The position numbers and the translations under genes were made by a program. The notes beneath the pieces were generated by a model. The model was not told the origin of the DNA. It did not search any database and saw only the letters and a program-made list of their open reading frames with translations. From Scenedesmus sp. ARA3 (lineage: Eukaryota > Chlorophyta > Chlorophyceae > Sphaeropleales > Scenedesmaceae): a DNA stretch of 64,000 nucleotides. The DNA is taken from positions 21,981 through 85,980 of the forward strand of contig RWJK01001954.1 of assembly GCA_004335835.1 (NCBI GenBank), given 5' to 3'. Of this stretch, positions 1 through 11,600 are shown one piece after another; within the stretch, counting starts at the first letter, position 1, and each line of letters begins with the position of its first letter.

Positions 1-845
1 CTTCCAGCAGCATGCATGCATGCCACTTCTAACATGTCACACTCGTACTGCATCTTTCACCCACTCCCCGCCACCAGGTGTACTGCTGCTGGAGTGGCCT
101 GGCCAAAGTCCGTGCAGAGCCGACCAGCAGCATGAATGCCTCGTCTGACCTGTAACGCCTGCACTGCGTTTTCATTCACTCCCCTGCACACCAGGTGTAC
201 TGTTGCTGGAGTGGCCTGGCCAAGGTCCGTGCAGAGCCCTTCAGGCGTGGCCTGCGCTTCAGGGCCCAGCAGCCCGGCGAGTGCAGCACAACCTCGGACA
301 GCGCAAGCCTGCTGTGCGATGACCTGCACAGGCTAGGGTCCAGCAGGGCTCTTGTTGACGCTGGGGTTTTAGTGACGCCGCAGCTGGAGGTGTCTGCGCA
401 GCTGAGTAACACGGTGAAGCAGGCGAACCGCATGCCGTATGTGCGGCGCAGCAGATGGGTGGAGGTGCAAGGGGCTGGCAGCCCGTGGCAGTTGAGTGGA
501 GAAGAGCTAGCTAAGAAGGCATACCCCTCGCTTGCATGCTGCGGGGATCCATTGAGAGGATCAAACGGTAGTGTTGCTGCAGTGACCGACCCAGCAGGAG
601 CTACAGGTAGTGGTGTGGGAGGTATTAGTGGTGCGGCTGGTGGTGAGGGGGTTACGTATAGCTTTGGGGGGCAGCAGCAGCAGCCGCATCAGCAGCTGAG
701 TCTGGAGCAGCTGCTGGTGATGGCGGCTGCTGGTGGCAGCAGCGCGCAGCAGCAGTGCCAGGCGTACAACCTGCTGGAGAGGAACCATACCGAGCTCTTC
801 ATGCAGCAGCAGCAGCGGCGACCTGCTGCTGTTGGTTTAGCATGA
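1..845 (+). CDS. 3' end of a CAP59/CMT1-like mannosyltransferase (partial)
   Basis: Only the C-terminal part of this gene is in the window. The last exon runs from an acceptor at 192-194 (exon from 195) to a TGA at 843-845. Its start reads VYCCWSGLAKVRAEPF, then RGLRFRAQQPGEC, then SLLCDDLHRLG. This Cys-Trp-x-Gly, 'P-x-x-x-G-LRFR', 'Cys...L-x-x-D-x-x-R-LG' order is what I know from the end of the CAP59/CMT1 alpha-1,3-mannosyltransferase family, a Golgi glycosyltransferase of polysaccharide or glycoprotein synthesis. After about 60 recognisable residues the protein continues into a Ser/Gly/Gln-rich tail (QQQQPHQQ near 675) with no domain I know. The exon start is duplicated upstream at 78-121. 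The family call rests on a short stretch, so another GT family with a similar end is possible. Upstream exons lie outside the window. Confidence 0.6.
78..239 (+). repeat. Junction-spanning tandem copy of the glycosyltransferase last-exon start
   Basis: The acceptor plus about 44 bp of exon (78-121) repeats at 195-239, a period of 117 bp, with very few differences in the exon part. The first copy breaks off after the codons for V-R-A-E-P. The intron parts (CCAGCAGCATG at about 4, 124) also repeat, so the duplicated unit includes intron. Confidence 0.85.
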
Positions 846-1480
846 TTGCCATAGCTATGCGGTTAGGGCAGCTGCACAAGTTGCATGCAGTGCTGAAGGC
901 ATCTGCCGATTCTACGCGCGTGCACGCTCGACGTAGCATGTTGTTCCAGGTGCAACCTGTCTGGTTCTAGTGTCTGCCATGAACGTGCCCGTGAGGAATT
1001 GCATTCTTTGGTTGCGGCTGACAGCCGGCTGTCAGCTGCAACCAAGTGGCGCCTTTTAACTGTCCATGGCTCTGCCACGTATTCGCTTGAGCTACTGGGT
1101 ATTAAACATTACTCTGCACGATGTACATGAACATCATGTTCATTAAACGGTTGTGCATTTACCTGCCTAATTCTGTCATATTACATGATTGCAGGCTGCT
1201 CACGACAGTTAAGTACTGTAGGGGAAAGGCAGGCCGACTTTGAGCCATATAGCTCATGATCAGCAAGACAAAACAGCCACGCCCCGTTATGAAACTGTAC
1301 TGCATTTGAATCCATATACTTTGCTGTATCATCATCATGGCTTGATGAGTAACATGATGATGATGATACTTTGCTAAGTACACCTGCTGCCCACGTCACG
1401 AGTTCTCATGGCCCGTTATCAACTTGGACACCAAGCCGTGGCACTAACTCCACCCTTCTAAAAGCACAGTCCACGTCACT
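846..1480. other. Intergenic, with two small foldbacks
   Basis: No gene is visible. There is a loopless palindrome at 1008-1045 (19-bp arms, one mismatch), 163 nt after the glycosyltransferase stop. A smaller inverted repeat at 1326-1369 (arms of TCATCATCATG type) is flanked on both sides by TACTTTGCT. Confidence 0.7.
1008..1045. other. 38-bp near-perfect palindrome
   Basis: Left arm 1008-1026 and right arm 1027-1045 are reverse complements with one mismatch and no loop. It lies in the probable 3' flank of the glycosyltransferase, so an RNA hairpin near the transcript end is possible. No function is shown. Confidence 0.8.
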
Positions 1481-2167
1481 TCACCCCCAGCTGCCCAGTG
1501 TCTGCAGCCGCTGACACAGCTGCTGGCTGTACATGCCGGCCGCCAGCAGCGGCATCCTGAACCGCACAGTGTGCTGCTGTGCACTGATTCTGCTGCTGTT
1601 TGCTGCCAGAACTACCACAACATCACCTATGGACATTGGCAAAGCTTTGACGGTTGTGACCAGCCAGTGAGATGGGTCCCCCTTGGTAACAAAAGAAAAG
1701 CGTTGACCACCTGATGCGTTCAGCAAAACAAGGAATGCAGGCCTCAAGCCCTGCGAGCGCATGCTTCTGCAAACCTGAGCCTTGCAGCACTGAGCACTGT
1801 ATATGCCACTGCAGCGGCTTCTGCGGCAGTGGCATCCAGTGGTGGTATGCAGCAACGATGTAAAAGGACATCTCGAGACGCTTTGCATGGAGCCTACCTG
1901 CTCTAGGGCTGTGACAGCCCATAGCATCTGCAGGACAGCTGAAAAATGTGAGCAGCCGAGTCGACCAACAGCATGCACAAGACATGGTTGTGGTAAATCG
2001 GCCACCACCATCATGTGCTTGTGGTCACACATAGGTGAGTGGAACATGTACAGTCCACGACATGCAATGCCTGGTACAAATATGATGCCTGGTACAAGTG
2101 TGATGCCTGGTACAAATGTGACATGCGATGCCTTACGCCAATGCTGCACGGGGACGCGCATCACCAC
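1481..2167 (-). CDS. Hypothetical exon(s); possible extra 3' exon of the papain-RCC1 gene
   Basis: An open frame on the minus strand ends with TGA at 1481-1483. The convincing part is 1484-1766, preceded by an acceptor (TTTGCAG). It encodes a normal-looking sequence (SMRSQGLRPAF... QRFSFVTKGD ... SIGDVVVVLAANSS). A cryptic donor in the upstream RCC1 exon (ACAGG|GTATCA, near 2764) is in the right phase to splice to this acceptor. The RCC1 gene may therefore run on to 1481 instead of stopping at 2704. The last 14 residues (MYSQQLCQRLQTLG...) resemble the ARMC8 C-terminus 7 kb away, in DNA as well as protein. Further upstream the frame holds a six-residue tandem repeat (FVPGIT, LVPGII, FVPGIA). 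I do not recognise a family. Confidence 0.35.
   Translation of the reverse strand: MVMRVPVQHWRKASHVTFVPGITLVPGIIFVPGIACRGLYMFHSPMCDHKHMMVVADLPQPCLVHAVGRLGCSHFSAVLQMLWAVTALEQVGSMQSVSRCPFTSLLHTTTGCHCRRSRCSGIYSAQCCKAQVCRSMRSQGLRPAFLVLLNASGGQRFSFVTKGDPSHWLVTTVKALPMSIGDVVVVLAANSSRISAQQHTVRFRMPLLAAGMYSQQLCQRLQTLGSWG
2066..2121. repeat. 18-bp tandem repeat, three units
   Basis: ATGCCTGGTACAAATATG-type units repeat three times. On the minus strand the unit is a multiple of three and reads as V-P-G-I-x-x repeats. Confidence 0.75.
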
Positions 2168-2703
2168 CTTGTAACGGGACTTGCCTGATTGTCACTGTGT
2201 GTGCACTCAGCCTGTGCTGGCAACTATTGACATCTACACAACTTTTTCGCCCAAAACATCACCGTACCAGGGACTCCCGTACCTATCGGCATGCACAACA
2301 TGGCCTCACTGTTGCTGGCATAGAACATTTGACACACTTGAACCGAATCTACACACCAGCAGCACAACTGTACATACACACCAGCAGTGACATGATGATG
2401 AAACCAGCAGTACGACTCTGGCACACCAGCTGTTGGCGGGGACTTCCGAAGTTGCAATCAAATTCAGCACCACAGAGGGTGCAGCAAACACCTCATGCAG
2501 GTGCATATATCTGAGACCTTGCGCATACAGTGGTGCAGTGCTTGCCACAAGATACTGCAACTCTGAGCATGGTGGAGCATGAAAAAACGAGTATGATCAG
2601 ATGTGTTGCGCATCTGCTTGCCGCCGCCGCAGCACTCTACTGCAAAGCGGCATGGTATGCAACTGGTCACTGGACCGATGATAAAAACAGCAAAGCAGTG
2701 CAG

Positions 2704-5700
2704 TCAGGCACACAGGCCCTGCATGGCAATCGGCCCGGTGAGTTCCTGCAGCTGATACCCTGTTCCTAGACTCCCAGCAATGTTGAGACCCCAGCACAGC
2801 ACGCGCTGCGCAGCTGTGACTGCGCAAGTGCTTGACCTCCCTGCAAACACGGCCGTCACATTGCTGAGCCCTCTCACGCGCTGTGTTGTGTGGGTGTGGC
2901 TGTGATCCAATGTGCCATTGCTGTAGCCCTGCCCCAGCTCGCCAGCACTGTTTTGTCCCCAACAGTACACCTCCCCACCGATGCCGGCCTCGCTTTTCAC
3001 CAGTGCGCAAGCATGACCCCACCCCAACGCCACATCCACAACATCACCGGGCAGCGCAGTCACCTTCCAAGGTAGTTCGCTGTCTGACAGCAGATCATCC
3101 TTGCCCCAACACCACAGGGAGCTGCCTGCTGACCCACGCACAGTGCCACATGCGACAGTTGACCTTGAGTCCAACGGACTGCCAGCCAATGAGATGCGAG
3201 TCACCACACCAGAGGCCTCACTTCCCAGCCCTGGCACAGCAGCAGGCGGCAGTGGATAGGACCAGCATGCCACACTGTGGTTGGCCAGCAGTGCACATGT
3301 TCTGCGCAAGCCCACAGCCAGGTATGTCACATTGGCTGTGTTTGGCACATTGACAGCCACGGGTCCGTACTCCCCACCCCAGCACTGCACTGCAGAGCTG
3401 CTGCCTTCTTCTGGTGCGGCATACAACACACATGCCTCGCTGCCGATCGCCAGCTGGATGATGCGCGAGGACTGCCGCAATCCCAGCACAGCTACCGGCG
3501 CTACGGACGCCTTTGAGTCGCCACTTCCAAGGTTCCCGGACCGGCCCCGCCCGAAGCAGTACACTTTGTTGCCCTGAGTCGGCGCTGCGAGGACGCAGGT
3601 GAACTCGCCTCCAGTCCCCACACTGCTGATAGTCATGCCAGCCAGAACATGTGCAGCCTGAATCAAGGGATGGTCGTTGCTGTCAGCCTTGCCGCGCCCC
3701 AGCTGGCCATACGTGTTATCTCCAGCGCATTCAACACTGCCATCATACAAAAGCACGCATGTTACATGATCCTGCATGGCCACATGCTTGGCGCAGCGCT
3801 TGCAGGCTGGGTCGCCCACTGCCTCAAGTGCTGCCTGGCTGCAGCCCTCAGGGACATCTGCAGCAGCAGCAGCAGCAGCAGCACCAGCAGCTCTAGCGCC
3901 AACCAGACATCAAGCTGCTTTTATTACGCCGTTGCTTGGCCATGAACAAGCTGTTGCTTTTGTCATTTGGCGTCTTGAATTGCCTTGCAATCACACTGGT
4001 GCCAAGACAAGGACCCAAACAAATGTGTATGCATGAACCATGCAGTGCAAATAACAATTCATAATTCATGTAGCTGGTGCCATATTTTGTTGAAGGCATG
4101 GTCATGACTTAGGCCCTACAACTACGCGCACACACTCACAAGGGGATGGTGAAGGGCTAGCGGCGGGCGGTGGCTGTGCCAAGTCCCTCAGAAGCTGTGC
4201 GGTCTTGCTGCACACCCACATCTGGCCTCTGATGGCTGCTGACAAGCTTTTCACAAAGCCCACATTGGCAGCCACTACATCCGCCATAATGTCGGCCTTG
4301 CTCAAGCGCGTCGTGATGCTTGTCAAGGAGAGGGTAACCAAGTCATCCACAAAGTGCAGCAGCCGCTGGAACCGTAGTGCAGTATACATCACACATCCGG
4401 GCCGGTCTTGGTCGTGTCCGAGATTTACGGACTGCTCCAGCCGCTGCCAGATGTCTGCTGCTCTTGTTGTCATGCTGGCCTTGTTGAACTGCAGGGCAAA
4501 GGTGTAGTCGGGCTGCATGATGTTGGCAGCGCCGTACGCCACTCTGAATGAGCCGTTGAGCCCCCAAGAGGAGCCCCAGCTGCATACAGGTTGAACCAGG
4601 AACAACAGCAGCGCCATCAATTCTGATGTTGCCTTGAGAATTTGGTGCAGTTTATGCTGAAAATTCAATGTACTGACATCACATGGTAGCACCAGCCCTT
4701 TTCACAGATGCATGCAATTGTGGATGGCGTGTTCAGGGCAGCATCAGCTGAATATATACCTGCAGGAAGGCAGTGCCAACCAATGCAAGCATTTCTGCAG
4801 ACCATGCAGCCAGCTGCTGCAGGCATACATACCCGTTCTGCGCCTGTTGCAGCAGCCTTGGAAACCACACGCAGCAGGGCAATGATGCGAGTCTTGGGCC
4901 AACTATTGCAAGTCCGCCACAGAGGTGCTGCACAACACTGCATGGCAAGTACTGAGCTTTGCACACCTGTTCTTACAGATCCAGTAGCCGTCATTGCTGT
5001 TGCGGGGGTTATCCCACCAGCCGTAGCAGAACACAGCATGCATTGCCACACTCAAAGGGTCAGCAAGCCGCAGGTCTTCTGAGCTGTACAATGCACTGTT
5101 TGGGCCAGTTTTGTTGTTGACAAAGGCAGTGAAAGCATGAGGATATGACAGTGCCATGGATGTAATCACTCCGCCTGACAGCATTATCTGCTCCTTCACT
5201 TGTGCCATGTTCCCAAGGGCGTTGCCAGCGTAGGCTGCAGACAGCGAGCCATCTGCAGAACAGCAGCACACACAGTGTTGAGTCAGCAGAGCAGGGGCTG
5301 CCCTTCGTTTTACACGGTCATGCCAGCATGGCAGAGCATGTGACCTGTCTCAGCTGCCCCTAAGGGCACAGCAGCACGTATTCACAGCTGTTGTGCACGT
5401 GCATGGTGTGCAGGTGCATCATGCATCAAACATGCTGATGTTGCGTCTGATCAGCTGCTCCTTATGAGCCTCTCCTTGGCTCCTGATTGGGGTTCCCACT
5501 CCCTGGTTGCGTGCAACCCTATGTTACTTAAGCTGGGTGTTAACCCAATGTAACGAAACACAACACAGCGTAACGTAACACGCTTACCTGGGGGCAGCTG
5601 TGAGCTGCAGATGCCGCCCTCCACTCTGTAGCAGCTGAAGCTGGCCTCCCCCTCATAGGGGAAGCAGCTGCGGGACGCCCAACTCTTGATCAAGCGCTTT

Positions 5701-7023
5701 TTCAGCAACGCAATGATGTCATCGTAGCTTGCGCCAGTGTCACAGTTGATGCTCGTGTCAAGCCTGCAAGGAAACAGCACCAGCAGTTACGTTCTTGATG
5801 TGGACTGCAATGTGTGATTCAATGAGTGATGTGAGCTGCACTTGACGCAGTGGCAGCTCACTCAGCTGCACTTGACGCAGTGGCAGCTCACTCAGCTGCA
5901 CTTGACGCAGTGGCAGCTCACGCAGCGAGGCTTACGATATTGATGCAACTGCATGCACGTCGGCGTTTGACCTCCCACACCTGCCTTTCCTAGTAGCCTA
6001 ACGCTGCCTGCTGCGCCTGCGCCCCCCTGCAAAAGCTTATGCTTATGCTTATGCTTATGCGTATGTCAATGCGTATGCGTATGCTTATGCTTATACTGGT
6101 GCGCTTACCTGCAGAAGCTTATGTCTGCCTCTGACAAGCCCAGCTTGTCCCAGCTCTGCTTCTTGTACACGTTGACAGCAGCCTCGGCCGCAGCTGTGAC
6201 GGCAAAACCCACACATGCCGCACAGTCCCCTTGATTCTGCACAGCACACAACAGCTGTGCTGAGATTGAGGCCAGCGCTAGCCGGGCATGGCACCACTGC
6301 AGCAGGCCTGGCCCTTAGCTGCTGCATTCATTGATGCGCCACATGTGGTTGTCCAACACATCTGTCATGCATTGTGTATGCTACCCTTTTGTGCGGCAAT
6401 TCTTGCATGCTATCAGCACATCGCTCTGTGTATGGGCATGCACAATGTACGACGCAGGCAGCAGGCACGTAGAAAATCACCAAGCTGTTGCAGGGAGGAG
6501 GGTGCAGCAGGGTGGAGGCGTGGATGTATGTGCGTTGAACGCCACAAGCAGGCTGCAGGCTGCGCACATGAATGTGAGTATGTGTGTATATGCACATGAC
6601 TGTGCACATAAATGGGCCCGCTGTGTGGCATTCCTAAAGCAAGCGCTGCTATTGGGAGGTAGCACAGCAGACAGATCGAGGATGCGTGTCGCAGCTGGAA
6701 CAATCATGGCGCAGCAGCCCAGCAGTCTGCTGCAACGGGTGTGCACCTGTGCGGGGCTGATGAGTGCGTAGCCGCCGTACGTGTCTCTGGTGTTGTTTGA
6801 TGAGTACGCTGTCGGCGTCAGCGCCAGCAACAGCACCTCAGCACACTCTGGGCCTGCAAGGTCGCTTTTGCGGCAGGCTGCTTGAGCAATCTGTGTCAGG
6901 TTGGCGCCAGCCCCCAGGTTCGATAAGATATTGCGCCTGCCACGGCTGATGGCGTAGCCTCGCCTTGTCGCATTGGGTGGCGAGCGCAGCCCGCGGGTCG
7001 CGTACAGCAGACCTGTTGTGAAC
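2704..7023 (-). CDS. Papain-family (C1A) cysteine protease fused to RCC1-type repeats
   Basis: Exons by hand, in 5'-3' order: 7023-6747, 6236-6109, 5763-5588, 5252-4967, 4579-4140, 3857-2704; all junctions are in phase (about 820 residues). The N-terminus is not found; a 37-nt exon at 7284-7248 fits in phase upstream. The protease part has the whole papain triad. The Cys is in NQGDCAACVGFA (second Cys catalytic, oxyanion Gln present, the usual following Trp replaced by Val). The His is in AMHAVFCYGWW. The Asn is in YWICKNSWGSSWG, created by splicing 4967|4579. The last exon holds about seven RCC1_2-type repeats of the form 'C-x-L..G-V-x-CWG-x-N-x-x-G-x-LG' (CAGDNTYGQLGRG, VYCFGRGRSGNLGSGD, VYCWGQNSAGELGQG), a probable beta-propeller. 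Such repeats usually bind proteins, so a targeting role is inferred. The protein is likely secreted or lumenal, like its LysM paralogue at 47495-51145. The stop is TGA at 2704-2706, unless an extra exon at 1481-1766 is used. Confidence 0.82.
5464..5503. repeat. Dispersed 40-bp repeat, copy 1
   Basis: TATGAGCCTCTCCTTGGCTC and the following 20 bp recur at 38816-38855 with about three mismatches, same orientation. This copy sits in a protease intron and the other in an intergenic region. Confidence 0.8.
5835..5925. repeat. 30-bp minisatellite, three units, in a protease intron
   Basis: Three consecutive near-identical units containing CTCAGCTGCACTTGACGCAG. Confidence 0.9.
6036..6095. repeat. 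Hexanucleotide repeat (TTATGC/GTATGC)n
   Basis: About nine degenerate units next to the donor of the catalytic-Cys exon at 6108. Confidence 0.9.
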
Positions 7024-7284
7024 CTGCACACGCGCCGCAATATAAATGAAAGCATCAATGCAGCAGCCAACTGACGGCGCAGAGCATGGTGTGCTCTTTT
7101 GCCAGCAGGCACAAGCTGAATCGTGGTGACGTTGCAGCTGCTTAGATGTGAATGGCATGGTGACGTGGCATGACGTTGTGCAAGGCACTACACGAGGTCG
7201 CCGAGTGATGTCAGGTACGCTTATCTGCATGGCAAGCAGCCTCTCACCCAGAGGGAAGCTGCTGCAGCTGCCTTTGTGTCGTAC

Positions 7285-7287
7285 CTG

Positions 7288-7324
<37 letters not shown>

Positions 7325-8678
7325 CATGGACTGTTGGTGCTCCCACAGCGATCTTCAGCAAGCCTGGGTCGTGCCTCGTTCTGCTGTTACCAGCAGCCAC
7401 CAATTTTTCATCTTAAGGCTACCGTTTGCTAATGCATTTTCCAGGGACTGAGGTAGATGTCTGGCGGCTGAAGCAACATGGCAACAGGACTGTGGCCCTG
7501 CAGTCCCTGCGGGTGTAGAGTTGGTGGCACTTGCTAGTCAGGCTGTAATAACAACGAAGCAGCTGTCACATGCAACAACTTGCACCCACCATGTGACCTT
7601 GGTGGAATGCTGCCGCCGGCTGACAGCAGCCCAGCCAGTACCAAGCCTGCAGTCAGTCAAAATGAAAGGATCGCTGCGTCCACTGGTCCTCAGCTTGTGT
7701 CCTGCTAGCATCATTGCAGATGCTGCAGGCGCAAACAAGATTTGGCTGACAGCTGTGGCAGCTATTTTCCTCAAAGTGCGAGTCCTGGCCACAGCATTTT
7801 CAGAGCGGGGTATCCCGCCAACACCTGATGTTGCAGGTCCTGCAGCAGGTGCAGCAGATGCAGCGCTGCTTGTGTGCTTGCTGACCGCAGGCGATACTAA
7901 GCTGCTTACCGATAGCTATGAGAGTAAATTGGCGCATACACGCTGAGGCAAGCTTGCTGGATGAGTGCTTGTTGGTGCAGTGCAGTCGGTCTGGCAGTGC
8001 AGCAGCTGTGAGTGCTGGTAGTGCAACCCGCCCCAAGCCGACGTAGCAGGTAGACGTTTGAACCGACTGAACTGTTAGTTGAGGCAGTACAAACTCCTTT
8101 CGTGATATCTGCTCAGGAACAAATCCCAGTGATCGCTCAGCAGCCTGTTTCGGAAGTGGGAGATACTAAAGTTAGAAGGGCGTCCATGTCGTTGATCCCC
8201 TACAAAAGATGGTGATGGAATGCATGATATAGTGTAAAAATGTGGCGTCGAAGGACGGTCGATGCCGATGCGACTCCTCTCCCTGCCCCGGGTGACACCT
8301 GAGCTGACAGTGATGACAAGACTGGCTGTGTCTGTACATCTGCCACACCCTTCGCACCAAACCAGTCGGCAGGAGCCGGTTGTTTGGCCACTGCGGATTA
8401 CTTTGAGCAGCTCTGGCTCTTTGTCATGTGAGCACCACGCCTTCACTGCAGCAATGCAAGTGGCCAACGTAGGTTACAACGCGCGACCAACACACAAGAG
8501 TCTGCCAAACATGATGCTGCATCACGCGTCCGTCTATTTACAAGCGTTCCATGCTTGGGAACGGCGTTACATAAGAGCCATGGTACATCCAGTGCACCCG
8601 CAAGAATCTAGCTCCACATTTCTCATGCAGCAGTGAGAAAGCACCATGTATCTCTGCAGCCGCACAACTGCACACACT
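7285..8678. other. Probable 5' region of the protease and 3' flank of ARMC8; no supported gene
   Basis: A (GCA)n tract at 7291-7323 reads as CTG on the minus strand, just before a possible small protease exon. Open frames exist on both strands (7521-7946 plus; 7538-7792 minus, starting MARTRTLRKIAATAV; 8075-8467 minus) but none has a recognisable domain. The 7538-7792 frame has a hydrophobic N-terminus and could be a missing protease first exon, but I found no donor in the right phase. TTACA at 8538 and 8567 (TGTAA on the minus strand) are likely ARMC8 poly(A) signals. Confidence 0.4.
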
Positions 8679-11600
8679 TTACTTCACCCCCAGCTGCTCC
8701 AGTGCTGTCTGCAGCCGCTCACACAGGTCCTGACTGTACACGTCAGACGGCAGCGGCGGCGGCAGCGGCACACCAGTGCCTGCTGCTGCCCCTGCACCCC
8801 TGCTGCTGCCAGCCGCAGATGGAGACACTGCTGCTGCTGCTGTCGCCGACTCTGCTGCGCCTGTTGCGCTGCTGCACTGTGCTAGGATGCTTTTCAGCGC
8901 ATCCTCAAAACCCAAATGCTTCAGTGCAGCCACACGCGCAGCAGCAGCCGCAGCAGACGCAAAGGCCTCCCCTGCTGCTGCTGTCCCACTGCCTGCCGCC
9001 TGCACAGCTGCTGCTGCTGCCGCTGCTGCATCAGCCTCGCTCCATAACATGTTGATAACACACCACACAGCCGCCAGCCGCACCTCTTGCAGCCAGGCTG
9101 CTGGCACTGCCCCGCTGCTGCTGCTGCTGCTGCTTGCAGCCAAGTGCTGCAGCAGCAGCACTGGGATCCTGCTTGTCACAACCGCCTCCTTCTGCACTTC
9201 ATTTGATGAGCAGAGGTTTGCAACAGCATACAGCAAGCCCACTAGCCGCGCCTTGAGGTGCTGCTGCTGCTGCTCTGCTGCCGCCTCACTGCTGCTGCTG
9301 CTGCTGCTGCCACCTGCTGCTGCTGCCAGGCTGCTGTACAGTGCTGGCTCCAGCTGCTCCTCCAGCAGCGGCAGCAGCCCGTTGCTGCTCCAGGCAGTGA
9401 GCTGCACACACAGCGCAAACGACGTAGTATAAGAAGACAGTGCTGCAGTCATGTGGCAGATACTTGCAGCATCTGCAATGCGTGCAAGGACAACATCAGA
9501 CCGGCTGCAGACCCACAGCCACTCGCATGCTCTACTATTGCCCAGCAGCATGCACATAAACACACCCTGCCGCACCACAAACCAACAGACCCATTGCCAG
9601 CTGCTGCGCACAACTGCTTCATGCCCGCAGCGGTTTTGCACCCGTCCTGCACAATCACGCAGCAGCAAGGCAAGCTGCACCACCACATCACCCAGGCCTG
9701 CACTGTGCCCATCTGCTCAACGCCAGCCGCCCCTTTGCACAGGTTCTGCAGCAGCCCCACCGCCTGCTCCTGCACCCGCACATCATGGTCCCCTACCAGC
9801 AGCGCTCTAAACCCCTGCCAGCTCATCTCTGCTGCACTTTGAAAAGCATACCGCACAATCTAAATCCTGCAACGAGGACAGCAAACGACGCTGCTGTAAA
9901 GTTCGCCCCTATCCAAGCAGCACCTACCTGCTCAACGCCAGCCGCCCCCTTGCACAGGTTCTGCAGCAGCCCCACCGCCTGCTCCTGCACCCGCACATCA
10001 TGGTCCCCCACCAGCAAACCCCTGAAGCCCTGCCAGCTCATCTCCTGCAGCAGCTGCTGCTGCACCTCTGGCTCTGCCTCATGTGATGCGTTCTTCAAAG
10101 CCCAGGCAGCATACAGCCGCAGCTCTGGCAGCATGCTGGCGGTGAGGGAGGATAAGGCTGGCAGGGCGCCTGCTTTTATGAGGGGCTGCCGCACACTGCT
10201 GAAGCCGAGCAGCAAGTTGCAGGCCGCGCCCGCAGCCGCCACCTGCAGGTGGAGCGAGCAGAACATGCAACCATGTGATCGTTGGAAAGCTCCGGATGCG
10301 GTAGCACAGGCAACGACATGAGGTGTATGTAAGGTATGCTCAAAGGTTTGACCACTGCTACCGTTTGCATGAAACAACTGGCTGATATTGATAGAGAGTT
10401 CGATGTCATGGCAAGGTTGGTGTATGCTGCTGAAGCAGGCTGCAGCCCAACATGCATCTGGTTACAGCGGTTGTCACACCAGCAACATCAGTTGCCAGTC
10501 AACCCACCTGCACCTCACTAGCGCCAGCATCCTGCAGCAGCACCACCAGCGGCACAGCAACAGCAGCAGGGATGCTGCAGCCCACAGGCATGCTCATAAA
10601 ACAAATTTAAACTAAAACCCCGGCACCAGCAGTCAAACTCAACCCACCTGCACCTCACTAGCGCCAGCATCCTGCAGCAGCGCCACCAGTGGCGCAGCAA
10701 CAGCAGCAGGGATGCTGCCACCCCTCAGTAGCCGCGCGCTGCGGCACAGCCCCCGCAGACACACCGCCGCAGCAGCACGCACGTCTGCATTTGCATCACT
10801 AAGTGCTGCCACCACCAGCTGCACTAGCTTGCCGCCCTGCTCTGCTGCCATCTTTGTGCGAGCAGCATCCCCGTGCATTGCCAGAGATGCGAGCGCTGCA
10901 AAGCAGCCGCGGCGCAGCGTCACCGCTGCTGCTGCAGCAGCGGCGGCTGCGGCTGCAGCAGCAGCTGCACGCGCCTTGGCAGCGGCAGTGCCTGCTGGCT
11001 TGCTGCTGCTGGCTGCCTTTGCTGCTGCTGCAGTGGCATCAGGCTGGCTGGTTGTTGCTGCTGCTGCTGCTGCTTTGCTGGACAGCAGCTTGACAAGCAG
11101 CTTGATTGCATCCAAGTCCATTGCCAGCTGCAGCAACTCAGGCCTGCATTGCATCAGCACACAGCAGCAATCAATTTCTTGCCAAGCATTTGCTGCCAGC
11201 ACCAGCAGCAACCATAGTGGCCTGCCACGCCATAAACAGCAGCAATGCATTGCACCGCCTGCCAATCAACCAACTGCCTTCCACCAAACAAGCTAGCAAA
11301 CACCAAAGAAACACACAATTTGTGCTCAAGCCAACCTGAACCGCACAGCCATACATATAAGTAGGTTACATGTGGGTGCTGGCACCATCTTAACCATTCA
11401 GAGCCATTGCTTACATCTGGGTCCTGGCACCATCTTCAACATTCAGAGCCATTACTCACCGGCCATCCATCAACAGGGCCAGCAGCAGCGGCACCTGCTG
11501 CAGGTATCTGCTGTCTCCAGCCTCCCCAGCAAGGCCTAGCAGGGCCCGATAAGCTGGCGACCCCGCTGCTGCTGCTGCCGCTGCAGGGGTGGCAGCGTGG

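Noticed and set aside
7521..7946. Plus-strand ORF of 141 codons
   Set aside because: No recognisable domain, no splice or promoter context, and it lies opposite a possible protease 5' exon.
8075..8467. Minus-strand ORF of 130 codons, considered as a transposase or RT fragment
   Set aside because: No catalytic motif or terminal repeats could be found.
9258..11296. Plus-strand ORFs across ARMC8
   Set aside because: Low-complexity antisense of armadillo exons rich in poly-Ala and poly-Ser.
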